A stretch of 64,000 nucleotides of DNA from Agarivorans sp. Toyoura001 (GTDB lineage: Bacteria > Pseudomonadota > Gammaproteobacteria > Enterobacterales > Celerinatantimonadaceae). Shown one piece after another: positions 25,592-34,600 of this stretch. Each line of letters opens with the position of its first letter. Position 1 is the first letter of the stretch. Location of the stretch: positions 186,001-250,000 of the forward strand of contig NZ_BJEQ01000001.1 in assembly GCF_005405585.1 (NCBI RefSeq), in the 5' to 3' direction. The position numbers and the translations under genes are program-made. The notes below the pieces were generated by a model. That model saw nothing but the letters and a program-made list of their open reading frames with translations. It made no database searches and was not told where the DNA came from.

Positions 25592-26674
25592 ATGTTTGGC
25601 ACGGTAAGGACACTGTGGGCATTAATGGTGGTATTTGGTCATTTATTTTGGCTTAGCGACTTCGGTCGCTTTGCTGTATTTGGCTTTTACACTCTAAGCG
25701 GTTATTTAATGACCTACGTTATGCATAATAGCTATGGTTACAATGCCAGCGGCAGAAAACGTTTCGCACTTAATCGCTTTTTAAGGCTCTACCCACCCTA
25801 TTGGTTTGCTTGTTTAATCAGTTTTGTGTTGTTGCTAGTATTTGCAACTCAAATGCCTAGAGGTGGCTTTTCTACCATTGCATTGCCGAACAATATGTTG
25901 AGTGTTTTTGGCAATATCACCATGGTATTCGCTCATTGGATCCCCCACTCCATTACACCAAGGTTATCACCCGCTGCGTGGGCGCTTACCGTTGAATTGT
26001 TCTTTTATGTTGCTATCTGTTTAGGTATTTCTAAAACATTTAAACGCACCATAATATGGTTAAGCTTGTCGCTGCTGTTTATCGGTTTTAGTTACGCAGC
26101 CAACTTGTATTGGCATGCTCGTTACTTCTCTATTCCAGCAGGTTCTTTGCCCTTCTCCATTGGCGCGCTTATTTATTTCATCGTTAAACTTGAAAAGATA
26201 CCGCAGGGCTTACAATGCCTATTAACACGCCCAGCCCTTATCCTGATTAGCATGGTGAGCATTTCAGCCATTGTGGCTTGGTTAATCCCTCAGGGCATTA
26301 ATCCAGCACTTGTAGAGTTGATGTTTTACCTAAACATGTTGGTGAGTGCGCTGTTGGTATTGAGCTTAGCCATGGGTAACAGCATTAGTAACAAAATAAG
26401 CAAAGGTTTTGATAAGTTTGTCGGTGACTTCTCCTACCCCATTTATTTACTTCACTACCAAGTAAGCATGCTAGCCAGTGTATTGTTGCTGGGAGAAGTC
26501 TCTAAGTTTAAAGATGCCTTTAACTTAGGGGCGCTAGTCCTAGTTTGCTTAGGCCTAATTGCCATTTCACTGTTGGTGATTAAGTGCATAGACGAGCCAG
26601 TAGAAAAAATTCGCAATGCCATTCGCCACAATACCAACAAGCCTTCTCCCTCTACTAAGGCTACGTTGAACTAA
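25592..26674 (+). CDS. Acyltransferase 3 family membrane protein (OafA-like)
   Basis: 360 residues with about ten hydrophobic segments. Landmarks are the catalytic-type histidine in VVFGHLFW, the FGFYTLSGYLM segment and the basic RKRFALNRFLRLYPPYW motif, plus the C-terminal YPIYLLHYQV. Such proteins O-acetylate or otherwise acylate surface polysaccharides at the inner membrane. It converges on the polysaccharide locus and overlaps the end of the O-antigen-ligase-like gene by 14 bp, so a role in decorating that polymer is plausible but inferred. Confidence 0.85.
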   Translation: MFGTVRTLWALMVVFGHLFWLSDFGRFAVFGFYTLSGYLMTYVMHNSYGYNASGRKRFALNRFLRLYPPYWFACLISFVLLLVFATQMPRGGFSTIALPNNMLSVFGNITMVFAHWIPHSITPRLSPAAWALTVELFFYVAICLGISKTFKRTIIWLSLSLLFIGFSYAANLYWHARYFSIPAGSLPFSIGALIYFIVKLEKIPQGLQCLLTRPALILISMVSISAIVAWLIPQGINPALVELMFYLNMLVSALLVLSLAMGNSISNKISKGFDKFVGDFSYPIYLLHYQVSMLASVLLLGEVSKFKDAFNLGALVLVCLGLIAISLLVIKCIDEPVEKIRNAIRHNTNKPSPSTKATLN

Positions 26675-28085
26675 GTTTTTTGGTGTCGTAACCTTGTTTT
26701 GGCATATGGCTGGCAATTAACGCTAAGCTAAGTATCACAACAAAGGTTGCGGCATTGGCTGGTGCCTGCAAATTAAAATCAACACTGATGTGAATAAGCA
26801 TCGCCGTTATCGCCATAAAACATCCTAGCGCGGTGCCTTTCATTAAGGGATCGTTGCGTTTATTCAAGGTAGTTAAACAGCGATAAGCAACCCATAACAC
26901 TGCAGCACCTAACAGCAGAGTGATAGGCAGCCCTGATTCAATAGCAAATTGTAGGTAATCATTATGGGTATGATCGAAAAACGCGCTAATTGGCTGAGGT
27001 AAGTAGGCCTGAAACACTGAGTAAAAACTCCCCGCTCCGCTGCCAAATACCGGGAAATCTTTAAACATATTTAGCGCCCAATCAAATATGTATATTCGCC
27101 CCTCGTCTACCAGTACGGTAGAACTCAAACGCTCTCGTACCTTGCTTAAACCAAACATAGAACTCACGATTAATACGTCAATCAACAACATACTGACAAT
27201 TAATACCGTAAGTGTTTTGGGTCGCTGTCGGTAAAGCAGCAAAGCCAGTACACCACCAATAAGCGTTGTGGCAAAAAACGCGCTGTTGCCCATGCGCGAG
27301 CGAGACATCACTAAGCCAATAACCATAATGATCATGCACATACGCACTAACATTTTGGGACTTAAGGCGGCGTCTAGCAGGCCAGATAACTGCACTCGCC
27401 AAGAGTTGGCAGTATTCACTTTTAAATCAGCCACAATCAACGCTAGCCCCATCATTAAGCTAAGCAATAGATAATTAGCAAAGTGATTTTTATACACATA
27501 AGAGCCCGTTGCAACGGGACCGATGTCCATGCCAAATACAGGGCTTTGTTCAGTATTGCTTAACAGCAACATCGCACCGTAAAAGGCCTGAAAAGTACCA
27601 CTCACCACAATAGCAACCAGTACAGTGCGGATCCGCTTTGGTCGATTAACCAGCAATAGCGTATTTAATGCCAACAGCAAATAGCTTACTCCCTTTAGCA
27701 AACTGATTTTGGTTTGCTCTGGGTCGAGGGATAAGGGCTGTGCAGCAGCGTTAGCCGACGCATCTAACAATACTCGGTGACGTAGCTCTGCATTATTAGG
27801 TGCTAACCACTCTAATAAGCCAGCGGGCAGCGACACCAACTGTAATACAGTAAACAGCTGGAACAGCGCTAACGCCACCAGCAAGAACACACCGGGTCGT
27901 AGGTAATGCCAAGGAATGTTATGACGAAAGCAATACACTAAACCCAAGCTTTGCATGGCAATCAATAATTCCATTATTGACCAAGCCCATGGTCGATTAC
28001 TGCCTAACGGTATTGGCAGCCATACCAACAAAAATATGAAACTAGCAAAAATTATCGCTTCTAATTTCGCCGACGCTACTCGCAT
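26661..28085 (-). CDS. O-antigen ligase / Wzy-type membrane protein
   Basis: 474 residues with about a dozen hydrophobic segments. The Wzy_C signature lies in the large loop near GSGAGSFYSVFQAY and FFDHTHNDYLQFAIESGLP, where HNDYLQ is the conserved motif. Members polymerise repeat units or ligate polymer to an acceptor, on the periplasmic face of the inner membrane. It is the last gene of the minus-strand polysaccharide cluster, 86 bp after cpsB. The locus also encodes a separate Wzy-like protein, so its exact job (polymerase or ligase) is open. Confidence 0.82.
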   Translation of the reverse strand: MRVASAKLEAIIFASFIFLLVWLPIPLGSNRPWAWSIMELLIAMQSLGLVYCFRHNIPWHYLRPGVFLLVALALFQLFTVLQLVSLPAGLLEWLAPNNAELRHRVLLDASANAAAQPLSLDPEQTKISLLKGVSYLLLALNTLLLVNRPKRIRTVLVAIVVSGTFQAFYGAMLLLSNTEQSPVFGMDIGPVATGSYVYKNHFANYLLLSLMMGLALIVADLKVNTANSWRVQLSGLLDAALSPKMLVRMCMIIMVIGLVMSRSRMGNSAFFATTLIGGVLALLLYRQRPKTLTVLIVSMLLIDVLIVSSMFGLSKVRERLSSTVLVDEGRIYIFDWALNMFKDFPVFGSGAGSFYSVFQAYLPQPISAFFDHTHNDYLQFAIESGLPITLLLGAAVLWVAYRCLTTLNKRNDPLMKGTALGCFMAITAMLIHISVDFNLQAPANAATFVVILSLALIASHMPKQGYDTKKLSST

Positions 28086-28171
28086 TTCAACTACTTCCTG
28101 TATTTTGCTTGATCATAAATGTAATACGCCACTCGGGTTAGCTAGTGCTCTAGTAAACTGCCAAGAGATAC

Positions 28172-28900
28172 TTAGCTAATACCCAATATTTGAGCCGGGT
28201 TGTCCCACAACAAACGCTTTGCATGCTCTTCATTGCTTAAGTGCTTTATACGTTCGAACGCTGGATTTAAGTTTGTGGTGCGCTTTTCTATATCGTGAGC
28301 GTCGCTGGCCAAAATATGAATAGAGCCTGCTTTTAATAAACTCTCAGCAATAGATTGCGCTTGTTGGCGAAACTTACCCAAAAACGAATCTGCAGTAACT
28401 TGGAACAAACAGCCGAGCTTAATCAACTGAGACAGCTGATACGGGTTTTTCCAGATCCCATGGTTACGTTCAGGGTGAGCGATCATCACTTGAATACTGT
28501 TCTTTTGTAACCAACGAATAAGCGTGCTGGTACCTTGTGGCACACTGCCGTGAGGAAGCTCCAACAACAACAAAGGCTTTTGCTGATACTCTCCAATAAA
28601 AGGCAGCTTTTCTTGCATTGCCCATTGCATCACCTCTGGGCACAAATGAACCTCGGCCGCGCTGCGCAACTCGACATCAATGTCTCGTTGCGATAGCGCT
28701 ATCTGTAAGGTATTAAAGGCGGCTTCTATGGTTGCAGGGGTATTGTTGTAAGTGCCCGGATGCATGTGTGGTGTGGCCACCATTACCTTAGTACCATTGG
28801 CTTGCGCCATGCTTACCATTTCAATGGCTTGCTGAAGGTTTTGCGCACCATCATCAATGCCTGGAAGAATATGGCTATGTAAATCAATGAACATTTTCAC
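28172..28900 (-). CDS. cpsB: PHP-family tyrosine-protein phosphatase (CpsB/YwqE type)
   Basis: 242 residues. Metal-binding PHP motifs are all present: DLHSHILPGIDDGA at the N-terminus, TPHMHPG, the glutamates in LLLELPHG, MIAHPERN and LASDAHD. CpsB enzymes dephosphorylate the tyrosine cluster of the polysaccharide autokinase, here most likely the Wzc-like kinase encoded in the same cluster. The gene starts inside the end of the VanZ-like gene (17-bp overlap), so they are co-transcribed. An ATG two codons further in is an alternative start. Confidence 0.9.
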   Translation of the reverse strand: MKMFIDLHSHILPGIDDGAQNLQQAIEMVSMAQANGTKVMVATPHMHPGTYNNTPATIEAAFNTLQIALSQRDIDVELRSAAEVHLCPEVMQWAMQEKLPFIGEYQQKPLLLLELPHGSVPQGTSTLIRWLQKNSIQVMIAHPERNHGIWKNPYQLSQLIKLGCLFQVTADSFLGKFRQQAQSIAESLLKAGSIHILASDAHDIEKRTTNLNPAFERIKHLSNEEHAKRLLWDNPAQILGIS

Positions 28901-29315
28901 CTCCTGCTGAGTCCCACGTAGAAGGTCGTTTTAAGAACATAACCAATACGCTGGCAGACAATAAGCCTGCGTAATTAAAGCCAAGATCACCCCAAGAAAA
29001 CTGGCGATACACCGAGAATGCCTGCAAGCCTTCATCGACAGTAAATGCTAAGCACAACAGCAACACAATTGCCCGAATACCCGCAAATTTAACCGCGTAA
29101 ATACGCTCACTCACCGCCATCATTGACAACGTACTGCAGGTTAATGCCGCCACAAAATGAACCACCGTATCGCCACCTAAGTAGATTTCTAAGCGTGCAA
29201 AAAACACGCTGTAGTTACCGGAGCTTTTTAAGCCTGTGGCCACCAGCAGCGCTATACAAACGCAGCCGCAAGCAATTTGCCAAAGTCGCTGATTAAGCCT
29301 TTGCGCAAGCGGCAT
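28884..29315 (-). CDS. VanZ-like membrane protein
   Basis: 143 residues with four hydrophobic segments. It follows the VanZ-like pattern (GGDTVVHFVAALTCSTLSMM, then VDEGLQAF, where the acidic pair is conserved, and DLGFNYAGLLSASVL). VanZ-like proteins are frequent in polysaccharide clusters; their function is unclear. It overlaps the genes on both sides (23 bp with the VpsP-like gene and 17 bp with cpsB), so it belongs firmly to the operon. Confidence 0.75.
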   Translation of the reverse strand: MPLAQRLNQRLWQIACGCVCIALLVATGLKSSGNYSVFFARLEIYLGGDTVVHFVAALTCSTLSMMAVSERIYAVKFAGIRAIVLLLCLAFTVDEGLQAFSVYRQFSWGDLGFNYAGLLSASVLVMFLKRPSTWDSAGGENVH

Positions 29316-30000
29316 AATCTACTCCAGCTAATAAATATAAGGCACAAGCGCGTTGCTTAAACTGCGGTTTTAACATTGCTTGGCTAAGGCCACGATGCAT
29401 AAAATCATGTTGCTCAACTTTTAGTAGCGCCTCCGCCACCTGAGTACGCTGGGCGACCGTTAATTCAGGCCACAGGCTTAAACCAATTTCTAGGTAGGCA
29501 AACAAGGTAACAGGCGCGTTCTCTCCCACTTTGCGGGCCATGCTTAAATAATGCATTGCTTCTTGACTACCGGCTTTTCGATACAAGGCATTTTTTGCTA
29601 AATCAACATAGGTATTAGGCCAAGTTGGTCTGAGTTCAACCGAGCGCAAATAGTACTTTTGGGCTTTTAGTAAGTTGTGCTTTTTAAGTATGGATTTATT
29701 GGCTGTTTCAGAGGCTAAAACCAGCTTGAAAAAATTGTTCCATTCTACTTGTTTAGCCGCCAGTACTTGGTAGTGAGGATGAGTATTTTGCCACGCTAAC
29801 ATGTCGTGGGTAACTTGTTCTGCAACGTCTAGATTATTCGCAGTAAGTTGTGAACTTAGGTTTTGTTGCCAGCGTTTATGCCAAGCATCAACGGCATAAC
29901 TATTGGCATTGGCTAAACCATATTGCACCGACACAACCGCTACCCACAGTGACACCAGCAGCACTCCTAACAAACACAACTTGTCTCTAACTTGCGCCAT
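29293..30000 (-). CDS. VpsP-family polysaccharide biosynthesis protein
   Basis: 235 residues. One N-terminal membrane anchor (LLGVLLVSLWVAVVSVQYGL) precedes a helical, TPR-like periplasmic domain (AQKYYLRSVELRPTWPNTYVDLAKNAL). The pattern agrees with VpsP of the Vibrio polysaccharide locus, whose role is not known in detail but which is needed for normal matrix production. It overlaps the VanZ-like gene by 23 bp. Confidence 0.75.
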   Translation of the reverse strand: MAQVRDKLCLLGVLLVSLWVAVVSVQYGLANANSYAVDAWHKRWQQNLSSQLTANNLDVAEQVTHDMLAWQNTHPHYQVLAAKQVEWNNFFKLVLASETANKSILKKHNLLKAQKYYLRSVELRPTWPNTYVDLAKNALYRKAGSQEAMHYLSMARKVGENAPVTLFAYLEIGLSLWPELTVAQRTQVAEALLKVEQHDFMHRGLSQAMLKPQFKQRACALYLLAGVDYAACAKA

Positions 30001-30051
30001 TACTACCTTCTCTTTGGTTTACCGCTTTCGGCTATTACATGCATCGCGGCT

Positions 30052-31116
30052 TTACTCAGCTGCGTACAAATCACTCAGTTGGGCGTTTAAGCGCTTCGCT
30101 TCAAAACGACTAACAAATACCTCTCGACACTGTTGAGACATCGCCTCAAGCGTTTCACGGTTAAGCTTGCAAATCACTTTGGCTAATGCATCGCTGTTAC
30201 TGTTTTCAAATACGTAACCCGTGCTGCCTTCGGTGACTAAACTTGGTAAAGCTCCTGCATCACTCACCACTACTGGCAAGCCTTGGCGAAACGCTTCAAT
30301 CACAACTAAACCAAACCCTTCCCAGCGCGACGGCACCACTAAGGCATCCACCGAGGCGTATAAATCGCGAAGCTGTTCTTGGCTACACCAACCATGCTGA
30401 ACCACTCGGCCATCAGACAGGTTAAGCTGCTGATTAGACACCACACTCGCACCCGCAATATGCAATTCAACCTCACTATCTACATCAGCGATTGCGTCAA
30501 TCAGCAGGTCGACGCCTTTTTGTTTATCTAGTCGCCCCACAAACAATAGCTTTAACATGCCTTGCTTGGTGGTACTTTTCTTGGCAAGTTCTAAGTCATT
30601 AAGGGCGTTTTCAAACACCACCATTTTGTGCTCAGGAATGCTTTGTTGCAGTGCGCTTTGATAGTCATGATGAGAAATATTGATGACAGAGCTGACTCGG
30701 TAAGCCAGTACTTTTTCAATCAAAGAAAAAACTTTGGCTTTAACGCCGGTATAGCCGTCGAAGCACCAACCATGGGGGCAATACACTACCTTGCGATGAT
30801 TGCGCTTTGAGATTAAGCCCGGTATACGGCACACCACACCGGCAAACGTACTGTGAATATGAATCACATCGGGGTTAAAATCGATAACCGCTTGTTTGAA
30901 CAATTTAGCCAAATTAGCACACGAACCTAGGCTGCGGCTTGGTCGTTCAAAGCTTTGATAGTAAGCCTTTAACGGCGCATCTTCGGCGATGTGCTGTTTA
31001 GGCGCAATAACCTGAATATTCTCCGAACCATAACGCTCAACTTGGTAGGGAATAATAGTATTGAGGTAGGTTTCCACTCCGCCAACCAGAGTCTCGGTAA
31101 CATGTAGTATTTTCAT
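30052..31116 (-). CDS. Glycosyltransferase family 4
   Basis: 354 residues with the GT-B fold. The N-terminal domain starts MKILHVTETLVGGVETYL; the donor-binding C-terminal domain shows LLFVGRLDKQKGVDLLIDAI and the E-x7-E motif in PSRWEGFGLVVIEAFRQGLPVV. It adds a sugar from a nucleotide donor to the lipid-linked repeat unit at the cytoplasmic face. It is the only clear glycosyltransferase of the cluster apart from the initiating enzyme. Its start overlaps the end of the pyruvyl transferase gene by 4 bp. Confidence 0.9.
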   Translation of the reverse strand: MKILHVTETLVGGVETYLNTIIPYQVERYGSENIQVIAPKQHIAEDAPLKAYYQSFERPSRSLGSCANLAKLFKQAVIDFNPDVIHIHSTFAGVVCRIPGLISKRNHRKVVYCPHGWCFDGYTGVKAKVFSLIEKVLAYRVSSVINISHHDYQSALQQSIPEHKMVVFENALNDLELAKKSTTKQGMLKLLFVGRLDKQKGVDLLIDAIADVDSEVELHIAGASVVSNQQLNLSDGRVVQHGWCSQEQLRDLYASVDALVVPSRWEGFGLVVIEAFRQGLPVVVSDAGALPSLVTEGSTGYVFENSNSDALAKVICKLNRETLEAMSQQCREVFVSRFEAKRLNAQLSDLYAAE

Positions 31117-32327
31117 GATAACTGGCTCTCTGCTTGGTATTTGTCTAGGCGTTGCAACATATCTCGAAATTCAACATCCCACGCACTTACTACTTGATGG
31201 CGAGCTTGAACAACCTGTTCCTTAAGTTCACTCATATCCGCTAGCTGTATTTGCTCGGCATGTTGCTTCATCCCCTCTGTGGAAAAATCAAACAACATGC
31301 TAGTGGGCAGCTTAGCGGCAGCAACAAACGAGCTCACTTTACTGTCCCAGCTCATCACCGTAAAAGGCACCGAAAACGAGAATGCGCTAATGGCAGAATG
31401 TAAACGGGTGGCAAATACACATTGCGCTTGGCTAACCACAGAGACTAAATCTTCTACCTTCTCGGTATTCACCACTTTGGCATCAGCAAGCTGTGTAGCA
31501 ATGTGGCTCATGTATTGCTCGTCTTCCTGCGCGCCGTTGGTATATAACACCGGTACTAATCCCGCCGCTTTAACCTTATCTACAGTCGTCTTCAACCACT
31601 GCAAATAGCTCTGTTCGCTAAAATTAACATCGTGATCAGAGTTCACCATTAACACCGTAGGATTCACAATATTAATGGCCGCATAGGGTGTTGAAGAGAG
31701 TTCAGAACTCGCTAAATCACTATAAGTGAGGTTTAAGTTCACCGCGGGATCTATGCTCACGACCACTTTGCTCGCCAGTTCAGCACCCAATAGCTGCTCT
31801 ATGTTGGCTTTGCTAGCGGCGTCTCTCACTGAGATATAACGACATTTTTTGGCACTAAACAGCTTTTTAAACAACCAACGCCCTAAACCCGACATCCGCT
31901 TAGCCACGCCGACATAGACCACGGCGTAATCAGTATTTGAGAAGTAGCAAAACAGCGATAAAAAATACAACTTTAACGGAAAGTTTAAATACACATCGCT
32001 AATCAAATTGCCGCCACCAATCAATACCACATCGGCCGCTTTAATTTTTGCCATCCATACGCGGTAGTTTTTTAGTGCCACCAGCATGCCATTCAAAGGA
32101 ATAAATACTTGTCTTACCCATTCAAAACGACTTTTTAGAATCTTATCTTTAATCGCATTTTGCGATGCGCTGCGCGCGAAGTCGTGTCGCCCAGCAATAT
32201 CTAAGGCGTCACTTGAAATGTCATAATTACCTAGCTTCCATGCTAAAGAATGATGAATGAGCGCATCACCATAATTGTCACTGTAGGGCACAGCCGCAAT
32301 CAGATAATGGGTATCCTTATTGGTCAT
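31113..32327 (-). CDS. Polysaccharide pyruvyl transferase family protein
   Basis: 404 residues. It shows the family's N-terminal PYSDNYGDALIHHSLA, the glycine-rich VVLIGGGNLISD and the C-terminal CVFATRLHSAISAFSFSVPF signature (the R-x-H motif). Such enzymes transfer pyruvate from phosphoenolpyruvate to a sugar, giving an acidic ketal; the repeat unit may therefore be pyruvylated. It lies inside the cluster with overlaps on both sides (11 bp with the Wzy-like gene and 4 bp with the GT4 gene). Confidence 0.85.
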   Translation of the reverse strand: MTNKDTHYLIAAVPYSDNYGDALIHHSLAWKLGNYDISSDALDIAGRHDFARSASQNAIKDKILKSRFEWVRQVFIPLNGMLVALKNYRVWMAKIKAADVVLIGGGNLISDVYLNFPLKLYFLSLFCYFSNTDYAVVYVGVAKRMSGLGRWLFKKLFSAKKCRYISVRDAASKANIEQLLGAELASKVVVSIDPAVNLNLTYSDLASSELSSTPYAAINIVNPTVLMVNSDHDVNFSEQSYLQWLKTTVDKVKAAGLVPVLYTNGAQEDEQYMSHIATQLADAKVVNTEKVEDLVSVVSQAQCVFATRLHSAISAFSFSVPFTVMSWDSKVSSFVAAAKLPTSMLFDFSTEGMKQHAEQIQLADMSELKEQVVQARHQVVSAWDVEFRDMLQRLDKYQAESQLS

Positions 32328-33378
32328 CTAAGACTCCTTGTCGTGAACTTCCAAACAATAATGAATAGCTAGGAAGCAGGTAAATTGCTGCTGATAAGAT
32401 ATGCCTGAAATAACTTCCTTGGTCTGGTTCAAACAACAACAGCACAAACATATGAGAACAAAATAAGGTCAGCAGTAAATCGCCCTGTTTGCGCTTAAGC
32501 ATTTGGCCACAAATGACTATCACGCCGACACTGAACAGCAATAACAACAGTTGGTTTAAGCCTTGGGCAAATAGCAGGGGTAAGCTAAGTTGCAATAAAG
32601 CCCAGCCAAAGTTGATGATAAAAGGGATCCCGCGGGCAACATCAACCAAGTTATCAAATGCGGTCACATTGAAACTGCCTTCTAACTTTGCGTAGTTATT
32701 GGAAATGTCTCGTTGCCCTTGAGACATTTGATAAAAGGCATCGGGAAGCAAAAACGCTAAACATACAAAAAATGCTAAAAAGTACCAAACGGGTTTAAAA
32801 CTGGCTAATTGGAAGGCGGTACGATTAAGGCTATTGCGTATTGGAAATCCCTTATCACTAAAGTATTGAATCACATAACCCGCAGCAAACACGCCTAAAA
32901 TTAAAAAGTAGTAGGAGCGCACTTGCACTGCATAGGCAATGTAGAACACGATTACGCAAACCAGAAAAGCTTTTCGACTAAAATAGGTGGAGTAGAAAAC
33001 CACTAAACATAGCGCCATTACTATGGTTTCTTTAGCTGGCCAAATAACATTAAGTAACATACTTGGTAGGGTAAATAAGCTAACAATAAGAAAGTCTTTC
33101 AGTGTGACAACAAACTTTGAAATCACCAAAATCCATAAAAAGCCGATTATCGCTGTAGAGGCGACTGCACTCTCTCTACCAAGAAAATAAAGCAGTTCAC
33201 GAGTTGCCTGAAAGGAGCCGTCTAATTCAAAGAAAACAAAGCGACCTTCGATTTTCATCGCGTCGTAGCCCCACTTCCAGGGCAAAAAGTCTTTACCGAC
33301 AGTCATCAAAAACAGCAGCATTAGCGACCAAAACAGTAAGTAGCAAACACCCAACTTGGTGCGTCTAAATTCGAGCAT
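32317..33378 (-). CDS. Wzy-like polysaccharide polymerase (multi-spanning)
   Basis: About 353 residues with roughly ten hydrophobic segments and no soluble domain. The family is not certain: position between the flippase and the transferases, plus a FRHILSAAIYLLPSYSLLFG end, suit a Wzy/EpsG-like polymerase. I prefer the ATG at 33378 (MLEFRRTKLG), which gives a normal membrane-protein N-terminus; an earlier ATG at 33408 would extend the overlap with the flippase gene. Low sequence conservation is normal for polymerases. Confidence 0.65.
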   Translation of the reverse strand: MLEFRRTKLGVCYLLFWSLMLLFLMTVGKDFLPWKWGYDAMKIEGRFVFFELDGSFQATRELLYFLGRESAVASTAIIGFLWILVISKFVVTLKDFLIVSLFTLPSMLLNVIWPAKETIVMALCLVVFYSTYFSRKAFLVCVIVFYIAYAVQVRSYYFLILGVFAAGYVIQYFSDKGFPIRNSLNRTAFQLASFKPVWYFLAFFVCLAFLLPDAFYQMSQGQRDISNNYAKLEGSFNVTAFDNLVDVARGIPFIINFGWALLQLSLPLLFAQGLNQLLLLLFSVGVIVICGQMLKRKQGDLLLTLFCSHMFVLLLFEPDQGSYFRHILSAAIYLLPSYSLLFGSSRQGVLDDQ

Positions 33379-34600
33379 ATGATCCGCCCGAAGACTGCTT
33401 ATCGGCATACGTTAACGAGACTAACCAAGTGGCCAAATAACAAACCGCTAAGCCCAGCACTCCAGCTGAAAACTTGAGTGAAACAGCCGAACACACTAGG
33501 CACACCAACAGAGTAAGCAAACAGTTTGTGTAAACCTGCTTATCAGCGGAGAACTTGACGAAAATATGATAAACCGGCCCGAAATAAAGTCGCACGCAAG
33601 CGGCCAATGCAAATAGACCCCATACTAAAATTGTTGACCCAGCCAACTCTGAAAACTGAAAAAGTATCAGTACAGCAAGCGCCGATAAAGCCAATCCTGC
33701 AAAGCTTAAAAACACCCCGTCTTTACGTACTTTTAAATAGCTTTTCTTAATGTCTTTAGAGGCAAGAATTTCTGGAACCTGCACACTGTTGCGTATTGCT
33801 AAGATAAAAACGAACAACTGAAAAATTCGCCCTCCCCATGCAATCACCCCGGTGTCGTATTCACTTAAGGTGTAACCACTGATTAAAATGATGCCCCAAA
33901 ACAATACGTATTCACTTAAAGTGAACGCAAGAAACTTGGAGTCTTGTTTAAGTTGCTGACCCAAAGCCCCTTTTGGCTGCGGGTCGTGTTGCTTAAAACC
34001 TTGTAGCAATTTGCTTAGCCCAAAAATAGCGAACAAAACAAAATACGCCATTAAGCACACGCTAAGAACAACAAACACATTGCTTTGTTTAAACCACAGT
34101 GCCGCAAGTAAGAAGATGAGCGAGCTAAACACAAAAAACACGCCCGCTTCAAACAGGTAGGAACGGTAGAACTCTTTAATCACTCGATGTGATAAAGACA
34201 CCATTTGAACAATAGAAAAGCCTGCTATATATAAAAAGCAGAACAACATCACCTCAGGTTGCTCAAAGCTTAAGGGAACAATAATCACCGATAAAATTAA
34301 ACTTAATACCAATGATAAACGGCATTTTTCAAATAAGACTCTAGAGGCTTTTAACGTTTCCCCTTGGGTTGAGAGGTCAAAATACTGGCCGAAGAAAGAA
34401 TACTCAGAGCCATAACGTCCAATCACCAGAATCAGGTTAGCGATAGAAATAGCAAAAGAAACCTTGCCAAAACTGTCCATGCCGTAGAGCCAAGTAATCA
34501 CCGACGAAAACAAGATTAAGCCTGTTGCACTAAAGGCGCGCAGCAAAGTAATACTGCCAAAGCGTTTCACTAAGGACTCTATTCGCTTAAAGCCATTCAT
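33365..34600 (-). CDS. wzx: Polysaccharide flippase, Wzx/MATE-like
   Basis: 411 residues with about twelve hydrophobic segments. The N-terminus (LLRAFSATGLILFSSVITWLYGMDSFGKVSFAIS) is the typical first two-helix block of the polysaccharide-flippase family. It should move the undecaprenyl-linked repeat unit across the inner membrane. It overlaps wzc by 4 bp and the Wzy-like gene by about 14 bp, so it is tightly coupled. Confidence 0.82.
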   Translation of the reverse strand: MNGFKRIESLVKRFGSITLLRAFSATGLILFSSVITWLYGMDSFGKVSFAISIANLILVIGRYGSEYSFFGQYFDLSTQGETLKASRVLFEKCRLSLVLSLILSVIIVPLSFEQPEVMLFCFLYIAGFSIVQMVSLSHRVIKEFYRSYLFEAGVFFVFSSLIFLLAALWFKQSNVFVVLSVCLMAYFVLFAIFGLSKLLQGFKQHDPQPKGALGQQLKQDSKFLAFTLSEYVLFWGIILISGYTLSEYDTGVIAWGGRIFQLFVFILAIRNSVQVPEILASKDIKKSYLKVRKDGVFLSFAGLALSALAVLILFQFSELAGSTILVWGLFALAACVRLYFGPVYHIFVKFSADKQVYTNCLLTLLVCLVCSAVSLKFSAGVLGLAVCYLATWLVSLTYADKQSSGGSYARI

